NCBI RefSeq assembly: GCF_013359905.1
Contig: NZ_JABMCC010000105.1
Span: 211,832-275,831, forward strand
DNA from: Paenibacillus taichungensis
Lineage (GTDB): Bacteria > Bacillota > Bacilli > Paenibacillales > Paenibacillaceae
Length of the DNA: 64,000 nucleotides
Reading direction: 5' to 3'
The notes below the pieces were generated by a model. It had not been told where the DNA came from. It searched no databases and saw only the letters and a list, made by a program, of their open reading frames with translations. Of this stretch, positions 41,771-50,387 are shown piece after piece; position 1 is the stretch's first letter, and every line of letters begins with the position of its first letter. The position numbers were made by a program, and so were the translations under genes.

Positions 41771-42763
41771 ATGAAAAAAGCGAAACTTTGTTTTATCGGT
41801 GCAGGATTCCATGCATCCACGAATATATATCCATCTGCTGTTGAAGCAGGAGCAGACATTCAGGCCATCGCCACCCGCAGTATTGAACGGTCAAGGGATG
41901 CTCTCCTCCGTTTTGGGAGCAGCGGGAAAGCGTATGATAATACTCAGCTGATGTTGCAGAATGAAGACTGTGACGGCGTCGTTGTTGTGGCGCAACCAGA
42001 GGATCAGACAGCACTTGCCCTTGAATGCATCCGGGCTGGCAAAAATGTATACGTGGATAAACCCCTCGGATGGAATGCTGCCGAAGCTGCTGCTGTGGCT
42101 GAAGCTGCCCAAAAGGCAGGTGTGGTTGTCATGGTTGGATTTATGAAACGATATGCTCCGGTCTACATGAAACTCAAGGAACTGATTGATGGTGGATCAT
42201 TGGGCAGAGCACGTTCTTTCCAAATGAAATTCGCTGTAGACAGCACACCATTCTGCAAGGATGAGGAACAATTCATAAAGCTCGCTGCCATTCATATGGT
42301 CGATCTGATGCGTTTTCTGTTCGGGGAAGCCATACAGGTAACAGGCACAACGGTTAAGGACGGAGAACATATTAACCAGAGCATTTCCCTGAAATTTGAT
42401 CATGGTGTGGTAGGCAGTGCCTACTTTGTTGGCATGAGTGCATGGTCACGCGAAAGCGAAAATGTACTTGTCACCTTTGACAACGGATTTGCGTTAGCAG
42501 ATGAAATCAACACGCTTACGGTTCATCAATCTCGTACAGGGGATAACCTTCCCTGGAAATCCCTTGAGGAGCAGGATACTGTTTTCACCCCGTCGGGCTC
42601 TCCCATGTCAGGGGCTTATCGCGATCTCTACTTACGAGGATTTGTTGGTGAGATGGCTCATTTTATGGAATGCTGCCAGAACAAATCTGATCCACATTCC
42701 AGTGGTAAGGATAATATTGAAACCATGGCGTTATGTGATACCATTCTGGCGTCGCTGATCTGA
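41771..42763 (+). CDS. Gfo/Idh/MocA family NAD(P)-dependent oxidoreductase
   Basis: 330 residues. The N-terminal Rossmann fold starts LCFIGAGFHASTN. The Lys-Pro motif of the family reads NVYVDKPLGWN, and the C-terminal substrate domain includes KLAAIHMVDLMRFLFG with the conserved Asp/His region. Members oxidise or reduce sugars and cyclitols; the substrate is unknown. The ATG has AAGGAGAGG 5 nt upstream. It lies 40 nt after the SAHH-like gene and is probably cotranscribed with it. Confidence 0.9.
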   Translation: MKKAKLCFIGAGFHASTNIYPSAVEAGADIQAIATRSIERSRDALLRFGSSGKAYDNTQLMLQNEDCDGVVVVAQPEDQTALALECIRAGKNVYVDKPLGWNAAEAAAVAEAAQKAGVVVMVGFMKRYAPVYMKLKELIDGGSLGRARSFQMKFAVDSTPFCKDEEQFIKLAAIHMVDLMRFLFGEAIQVTGTTVKDGEHINQSISLKFDHGVVGSAYFVGMSAWSRESENVLVTFDNGFALADEINTLTVHQSRTGDNLPWKSLEEQDTVFTPSGSPMSGAYRDLYLRGFVGEMAHFMECCQNKSDPHSSGKDNIETMALCDTILASLI

Positions 42764-42822
42764 CGTTCATACGATATATAAGACCAATCATTTTATACAA
42801 CTAGAGAAGAGGAAAGAAGCAC

Positions 42823-43218
42823 ATGTTAGACGCCGGATTACTTATCATTCGACTTGTTATTGGTTTCATTATGATGGGTCATGCATGCAAGAAACTGTTT
42901 GGCTGGTTTGGTGGAGAAGGCATATCAGGAACAGCCGAATTTTTCGGGGCGATTGGTCTGAGGCCCGCAAGAGTTATGGCTGTCTGTGGAGGCCTTATTG
43001 AGTTGATCGGCGGGTTCCTGTTTGGGGCAGGTCTGTGGACTGTTTTTGCTGTCATTTTGCTCATCATCACTATGGTTGTTGCCATAGCAAAAGTCCATGC
43101 AGGTAAAGGACTTTGGAATCTGAACGGAGGATTCGAGTACAATCTGGTTATGCTCGGATCACTGATCGGTGTTGCACTTGCGGGTGCTGGAGCTTACTCC
43201 CTGGACACTTTAATCTAA
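42823..43218 (+). CDS. DoxX family membrane protein
   Basis: 131 residues with four transmembrane helices. The DoxX N-terminus LLIIRLVIGFIMMGHACKKLFGWFGG, FFGAIGLRPA and ELIGGFLFGAGL are typical. Many DoxX proteins take part in thiol or redox homeostasis, though most are uncharacterised. The ATG follows GAGGAAAG. It lies 60 nt after the oxidoreductase gene and upstream of a terminator; an HxlR regulator, often found with DoxX genes, follows on the same strand. Confidence 0.88.
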   Translation: MLDAGLLIIRLVIGFIMMGHACKKLFGWFGGEGISGTAEFFGAIGLRPARVMAVCGGLIELIGGFLFGAGLWTVFAVILLIITMVVAIAKVHAGKGLWNLNGGFEYNLVMLGSLIGVALAGAGAYSLDTLI

Positions 43219-43234
43219 TCAAGCCTTTCATTCC

Positions 43235-43280
43235 TGAGAACCTCGGTGTTTCGTGATACGAAACCGGGGTTCTTTGTTGT
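43235..43280 (+). terminator. Terminator after doxX
   Basis: AGAACC(T)CGG(TG)TTTCG / CGAAACCGGGGTTCT stem followed by a T-rich stretch. Confidence 0.85.
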
Positions 43281-43371
43281 TTTATCTTCATGTAGATGTA
43301 TGGGATGGGGTTTATAATCCAAGGGAGAAGTGATATGCTCATAGATGAGTAATATGTACATTTATGTGCTG

Positions 43372-43395
43372 TAGTACTAAAATGGATACTATAAA
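43372..43395 (+). promoter_or_regulatory. Promoter -10 and candidate HxlR operator
   Basis: Inverted repeat TAGTA-N10-TACTA (43372-43391) overlapping a TATAAA -10 box (43390-43395), upstream of the HxlR gene. It is consistent with autoregulation. Confidence 0.45.
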
Positions 43396-43425
43396 TAACC
43401 ACCACGAACTGGAGGTGCAATTATA

Positions 43426-43785
43426 ATGAGAAAAAACCCGGCCGATGGGTGCCCCTCGCCATATGGCTGTTCCGTCGAAGTCACGCTGAGCGTCATTGGA
43501 GGCAAATGGAAAGGTGCGATTCTATATCACCTATTCTCCGGCTCGTTAAGATTCAACGAGATCAGAAAGTTATTCCCTGATATTACTCAGCGGATGTTAA
43601 CTCTCCAATTAAGAGAGCTGGAAAGCAGCGGAATTGTTCACAGGGAAATCTATCCCCAAGTTCCACCCAAAGTGGAATATTCGCTTACACCGTTTGGAGA
43701 AACGCTCCAGCCGATTATTTACAGCATGCGAGACTGGGGAGAACAGTATACAAATGAAGTCCAGGCCAGATCACAAGAGGTCTAA
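43426..43785 (+). CDS. HxlR family transcriptional regulator
   Basis: 119 residues. The winged-helix HxlR signature begins [21 protein letters not shown], then [20 protein letters not shown] (recognition helix), [20 protein letters not shown] (wing) and [10 protein letters not shown]. The two N-terminal Cys (C9, C15) include the position that senses thiol-reactive compounds in relatives such as HypR. The ATG follows TGGAGG. Likely autoregulated through the TAGTA/TACTA repeat in its promoter. Confidence 0.92.
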   Translation: MRKNPADGCPSPYGCSVEVTLSVIGGKWKGAILYHLFSGSLRFNEIRKLFPDITQRMLTLQLRELESSGIVHREIYPQVPPKVEYSLTPFGETLQPIIYSMRDWGEQYTNEVQARSQEV

Positions 43786-43789
43786 ACAA

Positions 43790-43830
43790 AAGAAGCTATC
43801 CCTCTCTTAGATGGGATTAGCTTCTTTTTA
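43790..43830. terminator. Bidirectional terminator
   Basis: AAGAAGCTA(ATCCC...GGGAT)TAGCTTCTT type stem followed by T, between the convergent HxlR (+) and GGDEF (-) genes. Confidence 0.85.
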
Positions 43831-43855
43831 TTTCAAGATAGAAGGTACGCAAACC

Positions 43856-45472
43856 TTATTTTATGACCGTTTGAATGGTAATGGTACGATTACGTCCCTC
43901 TTCCTTGGCTTGATATAACGCATTATCCGCCAAATGGAACAACTCTGTCGCCGTTGTGGAATGCAACGGATATTCGGCAATGCCTGCCGAAATCGTCACA
44001 GAACGATCAATGGGCAATATACTCTGTTCCACCGATACACGGATATGCTCAGCAATCTGATACGCTGTTTTGGAATTCGTATGTCGCAATAACACAACAA
44101 ACTCCTCTCCCCCAAACCGGGAACATACATCCTGTGTCCGAACCGACAGTTTAATGATATTCGCGATATGCTTCAGAACCTGATCCCCCGCATGATGCCC
44201 ATACGTATCATTTATGGATTTGAAGCGATCTATATCCAGTACTACTATGGAGAACGGAACTTCTTCATCAATCCACTGCTGAATAACTTCTTCAAATGTC
44301 CTGCGATTGGTCATTCCGGTCAATACATCCGTTCTGGCATCATAAGTTAGCTGGTCCTTTTGCTTTCGAAAGTTCGCCAGTGCACTTAGGACAGTGCGTG
44401 TTAATAAGTCCGCTTCCCTGTTCCAATGCGGCTTCATTACAGGCAGATCTACTTTACCCTGATCCACCTGGTTAACCAAATCCGCAAGGTAAACAAACGG
44501 ACTAGCCAGCTTGCGAGCTACACGAATAACGATAAGCGTCAGAATGATAAACGGAATTGAAGTGTACAACAACAACATACGAATATGTTGATTCAGCTGA
44601 TCGTATACCATTTGGGTTGGAGATACGACGACAACTCCCCAATCTGTTGTCGGGACCTTATAATAACCTGCGAGTGAATTCACACCCGCCAGGTTCTTGT
44701 ACTGTTCTTTGCCTGTTTGGTCGTTAAGCAATTTCTGCACAACTTGATTTTTGCTTAGATTTTCACCGATTCTTTCCGTATCCGGGTGAAACAACAACGT
44801 CCCTTTGGCATCAACAATATAAAAATAAGAGCCATTACTGGTCCTCAGCTGACTGCCAAATGACAGGTTCAAAATGTTGTTTTCCTGCAGATAGATACTC
44901 CCACTAATTAAACCTTTGAATTCACCTGATGGACTGAAGATCGGTTCACTCACAAAAACGACTATGCGTTCCGAATAAGGCGCACGATACGCTTCGGATA
45001 TAAAGGAAGCCCTCGATTTAAACGCATTTTTCGCTGCATTAGAAGTTATAGGCTGTCCCAGGCTTTTTTCCAAATAAGGAGATGAACCTCGAATAATTCC
45101 CGATGCATCTATAAGAGAAACCGAATTGAAGTAGTTACTGCTGTTTCGAATCAAATCCAGTGTGGAATCCAGTTTTTTGGCGTCTGCATAGTCTATGTCC
45201 GGAAAATAGTTGGCTGAATACTTCAAACTGCCCTGCATGGATTGAAACAACGAGTCCAGAGTTTGGCTCATTTGCACGGCACTTGAATAATTAAGTGAGA
45301 GTGTATTATCAATCAGCGATTGCTTCTGGGATGTATAAGACGAAATAAACATAATGGTCAATGTCATCAAAACGGCAATGGTGACCAATCCACTCAACAG
45401 AGCGGTAAGGCTGATTTTTTTGATCTCCCTTACTTTTCTTCTTAATCTGGATGTTTTATTCTTTGCGATCAT
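43856..45472 (-). CDS. Diguanylate cyclase with dCache sensor domain
   Basis: 538 residues. A cytosolic basic N-terminus is followed by TM1 (about 21-45), an extracellular dCache-type sensor (about 50-285), TM2 (about 290-312), a HAMP-like linker and a C-terminal GGDEF domain. The active site is FGGEEFVVLL (about 454-458), and the allosteric I-site RTQD lies five residues before it, so the enzyme is predicted to be active in c-di-GMP synthesis and product-inhibited. I chose the ATG with GGGGGA 9 nt upstream rather than one eleven codons earlier. Single gene. Confidence 0.93.
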   Translation of the reverse strand: MIAKNKTSRLRRKVREIKKISLTALLSGLVTIAVLMTLTIMFISSYTSQKQSLIDNTLSLNYSSAVQMSQTLDSLFQSMQGSLKYSANYFPDIDYADAKKLDSTLDLIRNSSNYFNSVSLIDASGIIRGSSPYLEKSLGQPITSNAAKNAFKSRASFISEAYRAPYSERIVVFVSEPIFSPSGEFKGLISGSIYLQENNILNLSFGSQLRTSNGSYFYIVDAKGTLLFHPDTERIGENLSKNQVVQKLLNDQTGKEQYKNLAGVNSLAGYYKVPTTDWGVVVVSPTQMVYDQLNQHIRMLLLYTSIPFIILTLIVIRVARKLASPFVYLADLVNQVDQGKVDLPVMKPHWNREADLLTRTVLSALANFRKQKDQLTYDARTDVLTGMTNRRTFEEVIQQWIDEEVPFSIVVLDIDRFKSINDTYGHHAGDQVLKHIANIIKLSVRTQDVCSRFGGEEFVVLLRHTNSKTAYQIAEHIRVSVEQSILPIDRSVTISAGIAEYPLHSTTATELFHLADNALYQAKEEGRNRTITIQTVIK

Positions 45473-45651
45473 TATTGCGTCCCCCGGTTTTTCATAAAAA
45501 GGCATATTCCTTCTATCTTATACGAAAGTTGTTAAGAAGAAATAAATAGTTTGTGAAGTTCGAATAATTACATAGGAACATTGACGAATTAATGACAATT
45601 GATTACATGATATGACACTTTCTTCGAAATCTACTGGATCTGTATTCGAGA

Positions 45652-46401
45652 TTAAAATTCATTTGAATCCACAATAACATATCCCTCGCCAGGCTGCTGT
45701 TCTACAAACCCAGCCATATGACGTGATTGAAACGAAATGGGTCCGTCACAACCCACCAAAATACGATTTTGGATTTCATCAGTTGTTTCAGCTGGTAATG
45801 CAAACGAGCGCGTATAAGCGAAGTGTTCCTGTAACGTGGTATGAATCGCATTCACCAGTCTGTCATTGCCTGCACGACCAAATACATTCAGCAATACGAT
45901 ACCACCAGAATGCAATTTGTCTTTTAGCATCGTGAAAAATGAGCTAGAAGTAAACTGTGCAGGTGTTCCCGCAGCCGTAAAAGCATCTACAATAATATAA
46001 TGATATGAGCCTGAGGTTTCCTGCTCCAACAGTTCACGACCGTCACCAACCAGCACTTGATCTCCACGATATCCAAAGAAAGTTCTGCTGAGCTCAACGA
46101 CTTCAGCATCAAGTTCGGCGACTTTTACTTGACGTTTAGACAAATAGCTTGTTAAGGTTCCAATGCCGTGGCCAATTACAAAAACTGATTGATATTCGGG
46201 ATTATTTCGTTCCATCAGGTGAACCATCGCTCTTGGATACTCAAGCACCATTCGGGATGGCTCGTCCAGATCCATCGCCCCCTGTACTGCAGCATTGGAG
46301 AATTCCAGCACACGAAATCGGCCCTTTTCCCCATAAAGCTTGGATGTATCATATATCGTCAACTCATGCTGTTCACTCTTATTTCGGTATAAAACTCGCA
46401 C
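45652..46401 (-). CDS. Spermidine synthase-like protein
   Basis: 249 residues. The spermidine-synthase/SAM Rossmann fold is recognisable: SVFVIGHGIGTLTSYL, VAELDAEVVELSR, VLVGDGRELL and YIIVDAF. The aminopropyl-transfer tetrad is not clearly conserved and no SpeD gene is adjacent, so it may be one of the spermidine synthase-like methyltransferases rather than a true SpeE. The GTG start has AAGGGAG 8 nt upstream; an ATG 14 codons earlier has no ribosome site. Single gene. Confidence 0.75.
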   Translation of the reverse strand: MRVLYRNKSEQHELTIYDTSKLYGEKGRFRVLEFSNAAVQGAMDLDEPSRMVLEYPRAMVHLMERNNPEYQSVFVIGHGIGTLTSYLSKRQVKVAELDAEVVELSRTFFGYRGDQVLVGDGRELLEQETSGSYHYIIVDAFTAAGTPAQFTSSSFFTMLKDKLHSGGIVLLNVFGRAGNDRLVNAIHTTLQEHFAYTRSFALPAETTDEIQNRILVGCDGPISFQSRHMAGFVEQQPGEGYVIVDSNEF

Positions 46402-46447
46402 TGACCGTTCTCCCTTCGTACTTTTACGCAAATGATTATACATGTGT

Positions 46448-46489
46448 TTCTAAAAAAAAACCGACTCCGCTTGAACGGAAACGGTTTTT
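46448..46489 (-). terminator. Terminator of the LysR gene
   Basis: AAAACCG...CCG / CGG...CGGTTTT stem with nine A on the left, 10 nt after the stop. Confidence 0.75.
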
Positions 46490-46499
46490 CCATGACCAA

Positions 46500-47402
46500 T
46501 TAGGATTGAATCGCCTCATGCAGAGCCTGGACATACTCCACGCCCAGATTGGAAAGCGAAGCATTCTTATGGCTGATCCAGCCAACATTAATGGTTTCTT
46601 CACACTCCAGCGGGACAGGGATGATCTCATTCCCATTCAGGTCGGCACTAAGCACACCTGTCGAGATAGTGTATCCGTTCAAACCGATCAGCAGATTAAA
46701 CAGCGTAGCTCGATCGTTAACCTGTATGCTTTTGGGATGAGAAAGCGTGCTTAGGATCTCCTCTGAAAAATGGAAGGAGTTATATTCCCCCTGGTCAAAG
46801 GACAGGTACGGATAATCCTGAAGTTGTTCAATCGCAACCGATTCCTGCTTCGCCAGCGGATTTTGCACACTGATAAAAATATGCGGCTTGGCAATAAACA
46901 GACTGTTAAACACCAGCCCCGCATCCTTAAGCAGCTTGTTAATAACCTTGGAATTGAACTCATTCAGATATAGTATGCCAATTTCGCTGCGTAGGCTTTT
47001 TACATCCTGGATAATCTCATAGGTTTTCGTTTCCCGCAGAGCCAGTTCATATTCATCCTGTCCATACTGCTGCACCAGCTTGACGAAGGCATTTACTGCA
47101 AACGCGTAGTGCTGTGTGGAGACGGAAAAATGTTGCGGAGACGGCTTCGCGTTCAAATAACGATTCTCCAGCAATTCCGCCTGCTCCACCACCTGGCGCG
47201 CATAACTTAGAAATTCCACGCCTTCTTTGGACAAGGTTATCCCTTTATTCGTGCGTTCAAAAATGGTAATCCGTAGCTCCTGCTCCAGATCCCGAATGGC
47301 ATTCGACAGGCTGGGCTGGGAAATAAACAGCCGTTTGGCGGCTTCATTCATCGAGCCACGCGTGGCGACTTCAATCACATATTTTAGCTGTTGCAGCGTC
47401 AA
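46500..47402 (-). CDS. LysR family transcriptional regulator
   Basis: 300 residues. The N-terminal HTH is canonical (LQQLKYVIEVATRGSMNEAAKRLFISQPSLSNAIRDLE), followed by the effector domain (about 90-295). The overall pattern is closest to CysB/YwfK-like regulators that have SPQHFSVSTQHYAFAV after the HTH. The start is TTG with GAGGGG 9 nt upstream. No divergent target gene is adjacent, so its regulon is not apparent. Confidence 0.92.
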   Translation of the reverse strand: MTLQQLKYVIEVATRGSMNEAAKRLFISQPSLSNAIRDLEQELRITIFERTNKGITLSKEGVEFLSYARQVVEQAELLENRYLNAKPSPQHFSVSTQHYAFAVNAFVKLVQQYGQDEYELALRETKTYEIIQDVKSLRSEIGILYLNEFNSKVINKLLKDAGLVFNSLFIAKPHIFISVQNPLAKQESVAIEQLQDYPYLSFDQGEYNSFHFSEEILSTLSHPKSIQVNDRATLFNLLIGLNGYTISTGVLSADLNGNEIIPVPLECEETINVGWISHKNASLSNLGVEYVQALHEAIQS

Positions 47403-47481
47403 TGCATTATTCCCCTCTCTCTGGTGCGTTACTTGAACATACTATACCATATTGTAACCTAGACGATCTCTCTTTCAGAGG

Positions 47482-47519
47482 ACAAAAAGACGCCCCCAAC
47501 CAGTACATATGGTTGGGGA
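47482..47519 (-). terminator. Terminator of the SDR-Atu4866 unit
   Basis: CCCCAACCA / TGGTTGGGG stem with an A-run on the left, 26 nt after the SDR stop. Confidence 0.75.
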
Positions 47520-47544
47520 CATCATTGGAGTCTTATATCGAGGT

Positions 47545-48282
47545 TTAAGCCATGCTTGCTGTGGGTCTCACCACGATTTCATTCACATCTACCTCAGCCG
47601 GCTGGTTGATCGCGTACAGAATGCTCTGAGCAATAGCCGCGGCCGGAATGGATATGCGCCGATAATCTTTCATAAGCTCGCGCGCTTCATCATCAGAGAT
47701 CGATTCGGCAAGTTCGGATTCAGTTACACCTGGCGATACGAGGGTCACACGGATATCTGCGCCTACCTCCTGGCGCAAACCCTCCGAGATCGCACGAACC
47801 GCGTACTTGGTTGCACAATATACCGCGGCTGTTGGTGTCACAGCGTAGGCTCCGATGGAGGCGATATTAATAAACTGGCCGTAGCCCTGTTCTTTCATAA
47901 CGGGCAGCCCAACAGCAATGCCGTGTAGAACACCACGAATGTTAACATCAATCATACGATTCCACTCGTCTACTTTTAGTGCTTCAAGAGGTGATAGTGG
48001 CATGACTCCGGCATTATTAACGATCACATCCAAACGTCCATAACGACTGAGCGCAAGCTCTACGATCGTTTGCATTTCTTCCAGCTGTGTAACATCAAGG
48101 GTATGATATTCTACTGAACCACCTTCAGAGAGAATGGAGGAAGCCAGCGTCTCCAGACGATCCACTCGTCTTGCACCCATGACAACATGTGCACCCTGCT
48201 CTGCTAACAGACGCGCCGTTGCTTCCCCAATTCCGCTGCTTGCACCTGTGATCACAACAACTTTCCCTTTTACATTAGACAT
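47545..48282 (-). CDS. Short-chain dehydrogenase/reductase (SDR)
   Basis: 245 residues, classical SDR. The cofactor motif is VVVITGASSGIGEA with ARR after beta-2, suggesting NADP(H). NNAGVM, INIASIGAYA (Ser) and YCATK (Tyr-x3-Lys) complete the active site. The ATG follows AGGGAG. It lies 26 nt downstream of the Atu4866-domain gene and is cotranscribed with it. The divergent AraC-type gene probably controls the pair. Substrate unknown. Confidence 0.93.
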   Translation of the reverse strand: MSNVKGKVVVITGASSGIGEATARLLAEQGAHVVMGARRVDRLETLASSILSEGGSVEYHTLDVTQLEEMQTIVELALSRYGRLDVIVNNAGVMPLSPLEALKVDEWNRMIDVNIRGVLHGIAVGLPVMKEQGYGQFINIASIGAYAVTPTAAVYCATKYAVRAISEGLRQEVGADIRVTLVSPGVTESELAESISDDEARELMKDYRRISIPAAAIAQSILYAINQPAEVDVNEIVVRPTASMA

Positions 48283-48308
48283 TTTGATTTCTCTCCCTAT
48301 TAGATATT

Positions 48309-48584
48309 TTATTGTGCATTTTCTCTGTACAACACCATGCCCGCATGATAAAGCACGTCGCCCTTAAAGTCTCCATCCGCAGTAAAGCCAGTATCATCGA
48401 CATATTCAATATGGTCTCCATCGACTGCATACCGACCTTGATACGCACTTTGCCTATTTCCCCGCGCTTCATCATAGCGCCCGTCAGGGAGAAGTTCATG
48501 TCTGATGTACCCGTCCTTCGTCACCCACATTCCAACATACGGGTGCTTCACTTCTTGTTTATTTCCTGTTGTGCTGCCTGCCAT
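48309..48584 (-). CDS. Atu4866 domain-containing small protein
   Basis: 91 residues matching the Atu4866 family: HPYVGMWVTKDGYIRHELLP, GRYDEARGNRQSAYQGRY, YVDDTGFTADGDF and VLYHAGMVLYRE. The fold is a small beta-barrel related to agrobacterial Atu4866; its biochemical role is not known. These proteins are commonly encoded beside an SDR and an AraC regulator, exactly as here. The ATG is 13 nt after GGAG, a rather long spacing. Confidence 0.87.
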   Translation of the reverse strand: MAGSTTGNKQEVKHPYVGMWVTKDGYIRHELLPDGRYDEARGNRQSAYQGRYAVDGDHIEYVDDTGFTADGDFKGDVLYHAGMVLYRENAQ

Positions 48585-48749
48585 ATTTCCACGACACTCC
48601 TTTATGTTGCCAACAGATTTAATTGCTTACCTTCATTATGTAAGGAATCAGTCTCTATCCGATAGAAGAATCCCACAGTATTCTTGCCTATTCGTCCAGT
48701 ACATTCTAAAATAGTTAAACGAGTACGAGGAAAGGAGGGCCAGCAATCC

Positions 48750-49682
48750 ATGCTTTCAAAAATGGATCAGGATACAGCTATTGTTCAGCAGCAGCAGGAA
48801 TTGGCCCGTCTGATCAGCCGTTTCACCCACGAAGACGGGGTTCATCTAACAGCAATTCCTTCGCTTGCTTTGATCCGTGCTTCCCAGGTTTCAGAGCCCA
48901 TTCATGCCGTGCACGAACCCGCCCTGTGTATTGTGGCCCAAGGGTCCAAAGTGGTTATTCTCGGACAGGAGAGCTACACCTATGACTCTTCACAGTATTT
49001 GGTTGCTTCCATAAATTTGCCTATTTCAGGGCAAGTTGTACAGGCTACGACAGAACATCCCTATCTCTGCCTGAGACTTGATTTTGATTCAGGGCAGATT
49101 TTTGATCTTATTCAGGAAGCTCCTTCTACACAAACCAAACCCGACAATTCAACACGTCGTGGGTTGTTTGTAAGCTCAACCAAACCTCCGCTTCTGGAAG
49201 CTGTAATCCGATTGGTCAGGTTACTGGATACACCTGAAGACATTCCTATACTTGCACCGCTTATGATCCGCGAAATTCTATATCGCCTGATTCAGGATGA
49301 ACATGGACATTCCATCAGGCAATTTGCAGTCCAGAACAGTCACGCACAGCATATCGCTCAAGTCATTGAATTGATTCAATCAGACTACGCCCATCCGCTA
49401 CGAATCGAGCAATTGGCTTCCATGATCAACATGAGTACATCCTCATTGCATTATCATTTCAAAGCCATTACCGCCATGAGCCCACTGCAATATCAAAAAC
49501 AGATTCGATTGCAGGAGGCACGGCGAATGCTGCTTGCAGGTTCAACCGATGCAGCCGATGCTGCATTCCAGGTTGGGTACGAGAGTCCTTCCCAATTCAG
49601 TCGGGAGTACGCTCGCATGTATGGTCTTCCTCCCAAAAGTGATATCAAACGCCTTCGCCATACACTCCATATCGAATGCTAA
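48750..49682 (+). CDS. AraC family transcriptional regulator (AraC_N type)
   Basis: 310 residues. The N-terminal AraC_N cupin-like domain has VHEPALCIVAQGSKVVILGQ and YDSSQYLVASINLPISG. The C-terminal double HTH has LRIEQLASMINMSTSSLHYH and DAAFQVGYESPSQFSREYAR. I chose the ATG with AAAGGAGGG about 11 nt upstream; longer in-frame starts lack a site. It is divergent from the Atu4866-SDR pair, which it probably controls, and ends at its own terminator. Confidence 0.92.
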   Translation: MLSKMDQDTAIVQQQQELARLISRFTHEDGVHLTAIPSLALIRASQVSEPIHAVHEPALCIVAQGSKVVILGQESYTYDSSQYLVASINLPISGQVVQATTEHPYLCLRLDFDSGQIFDLIQEAPSTQTKPDNSTRRGLFVSSTKPPLLEAVIRLVRLLDTPEDIPILAPLMIREILYRLIQDEHGHSIRQFAVQNSHAQHIAQVIELIQSDYAHPLRIEQLASMINMSTSSLHYHFKAITAMSPLQYQKQIRLQEARRMLLAGSTDAADAAFQVGYESPSQFSREYARMYGLPPKSDIKRLRHTLHIEC

Positions 49683-49690
49683 ATATAAGC

Positions 49691-49722
49691 AAAAAAACCA
49701 CGTCATAATGACGTGGTTTTTG
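49691..49722. terminator. Bidirectional terminator
   Basis: AAAACCACGTCAT-AATGACGTGGTTTT with A and T runs, between the convergent AraC (+) and MerR (-) genes. Confidence 0.9.
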
Positions 49723-49743
49723 GGTTTTGTTGGCTAGCAGCCT

Positions 49744-50181
49744 TCAGGAGAAGATGTTCTTCTTTTCAAATACAGACATCTGATTCTCCCCGATAATGGG
49801 GCACTCATCCGGAAACATGCTTCGCTTCTCCATCTTCTCATCTATAAAATCGACGATCTGTTGCAAGGATGCAATCTGTGATTCAATTTTCTTCCGATGG
49901 TTCAGCAGCATTTCACGCTCATCCGGGAAATCTTCCAGGTCCGAATCCATCGACATCTGTAAATAAGGCTTCATCTCCTCCAGAGACATGCCTGTTTTTT
50001 TCAAACAAGTAATAAGCTTCATCGTCTGGATATCCTCCGAACGGTATACCCGATGACAATTGGCCTTGCGTTCAGCCCGGGGAAGAAGTCCAATCTTCTC
50101 ATAATAACGAATGGTATCTTCCGATAGTCCGGCCTGTTCTGACGTCTCTTTAATGGAGAACACTTCAGTATCACTCATCAT
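49744..50181 (-). CDS. MerR family transcriptional regulator
   Basis: 145 residues. The MerR winged helix is standard: FSIKETSEQAGLSEDTIRYY, EKIGLLPRAERKANCHRVYR and EDIQTMKLITCLKKTGMSLE. A dimerisation coiled coil (about 80-118) and a short C-terminal tail follow. Two Cys in the N-terminal half and one in the tail (DECPIIG) do not form a mercury-type site. The ATG has GGAGG 6 nt upstream. Divergent from an SDR gene; both promoters have 19-nt spacers with the same palindrome, so it should regulate itself and the SDR. Confidence 0.93.
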   Translation of the reverse strand: MMSDTEVFSIKETSEQAGLSEDTIRYYEKIGLLPRAERKANCHRVYRSEDIQTMKLITCLKKTGMSLEEMKPYLQMSMDSDLEDFPDEREMLLNHRKKIESQIASLQQIVDFIDEKMEKRSMFPDECPIIGENQMSVFEKKNIFS

Positions 50182-50211
50182 CGTCGACCTCCTCCGCTTT
50201 CATTGAACTCT

Positions 50212-50242
50212 ATCTTACAACTTGGAGTCAGCTCCAAGTCAA
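50212..50242 (-). promoter_or_regulatory. merR promoter with MerR-type operator
   Basis: Minus strand TTGACT (50237-50242), 19-nt spacer, TAAGAT (50212-50217). The spacer holds TTGGAG-N4-CTCCAA (50222-50237). The 19-nt spacer is the hallmark of MerR-activated promoters. Confidence 0.8.
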
Positions 50243-50303
50243 GGTTGTTTTGAGTTCATCGATACTACATCCTAAAAATTTAAAATATAAACCAACAGTA
50301 CGC

Positions 50304-50334
50304 TTGACTTGGAGTCGACTCCAAATTATAGAAT
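50304..50334 (+). promoter_or_regulatory. SDR promoter with MerR-type operator
   Basis: TTGACT (50304-50309), 19-nt spacer, TAGAAT (50329-50334). The palindrome TTGGAGTCGACTCCAA (50309-50324) fills the spacer and matches the site in the merR promoter. Confidence 0.82.
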
Positions 50335-50387
50335 GAGCGCATTAGACAGATTGGCTCTGTCATCCCATTCACTCAGGAGGTATTTAT

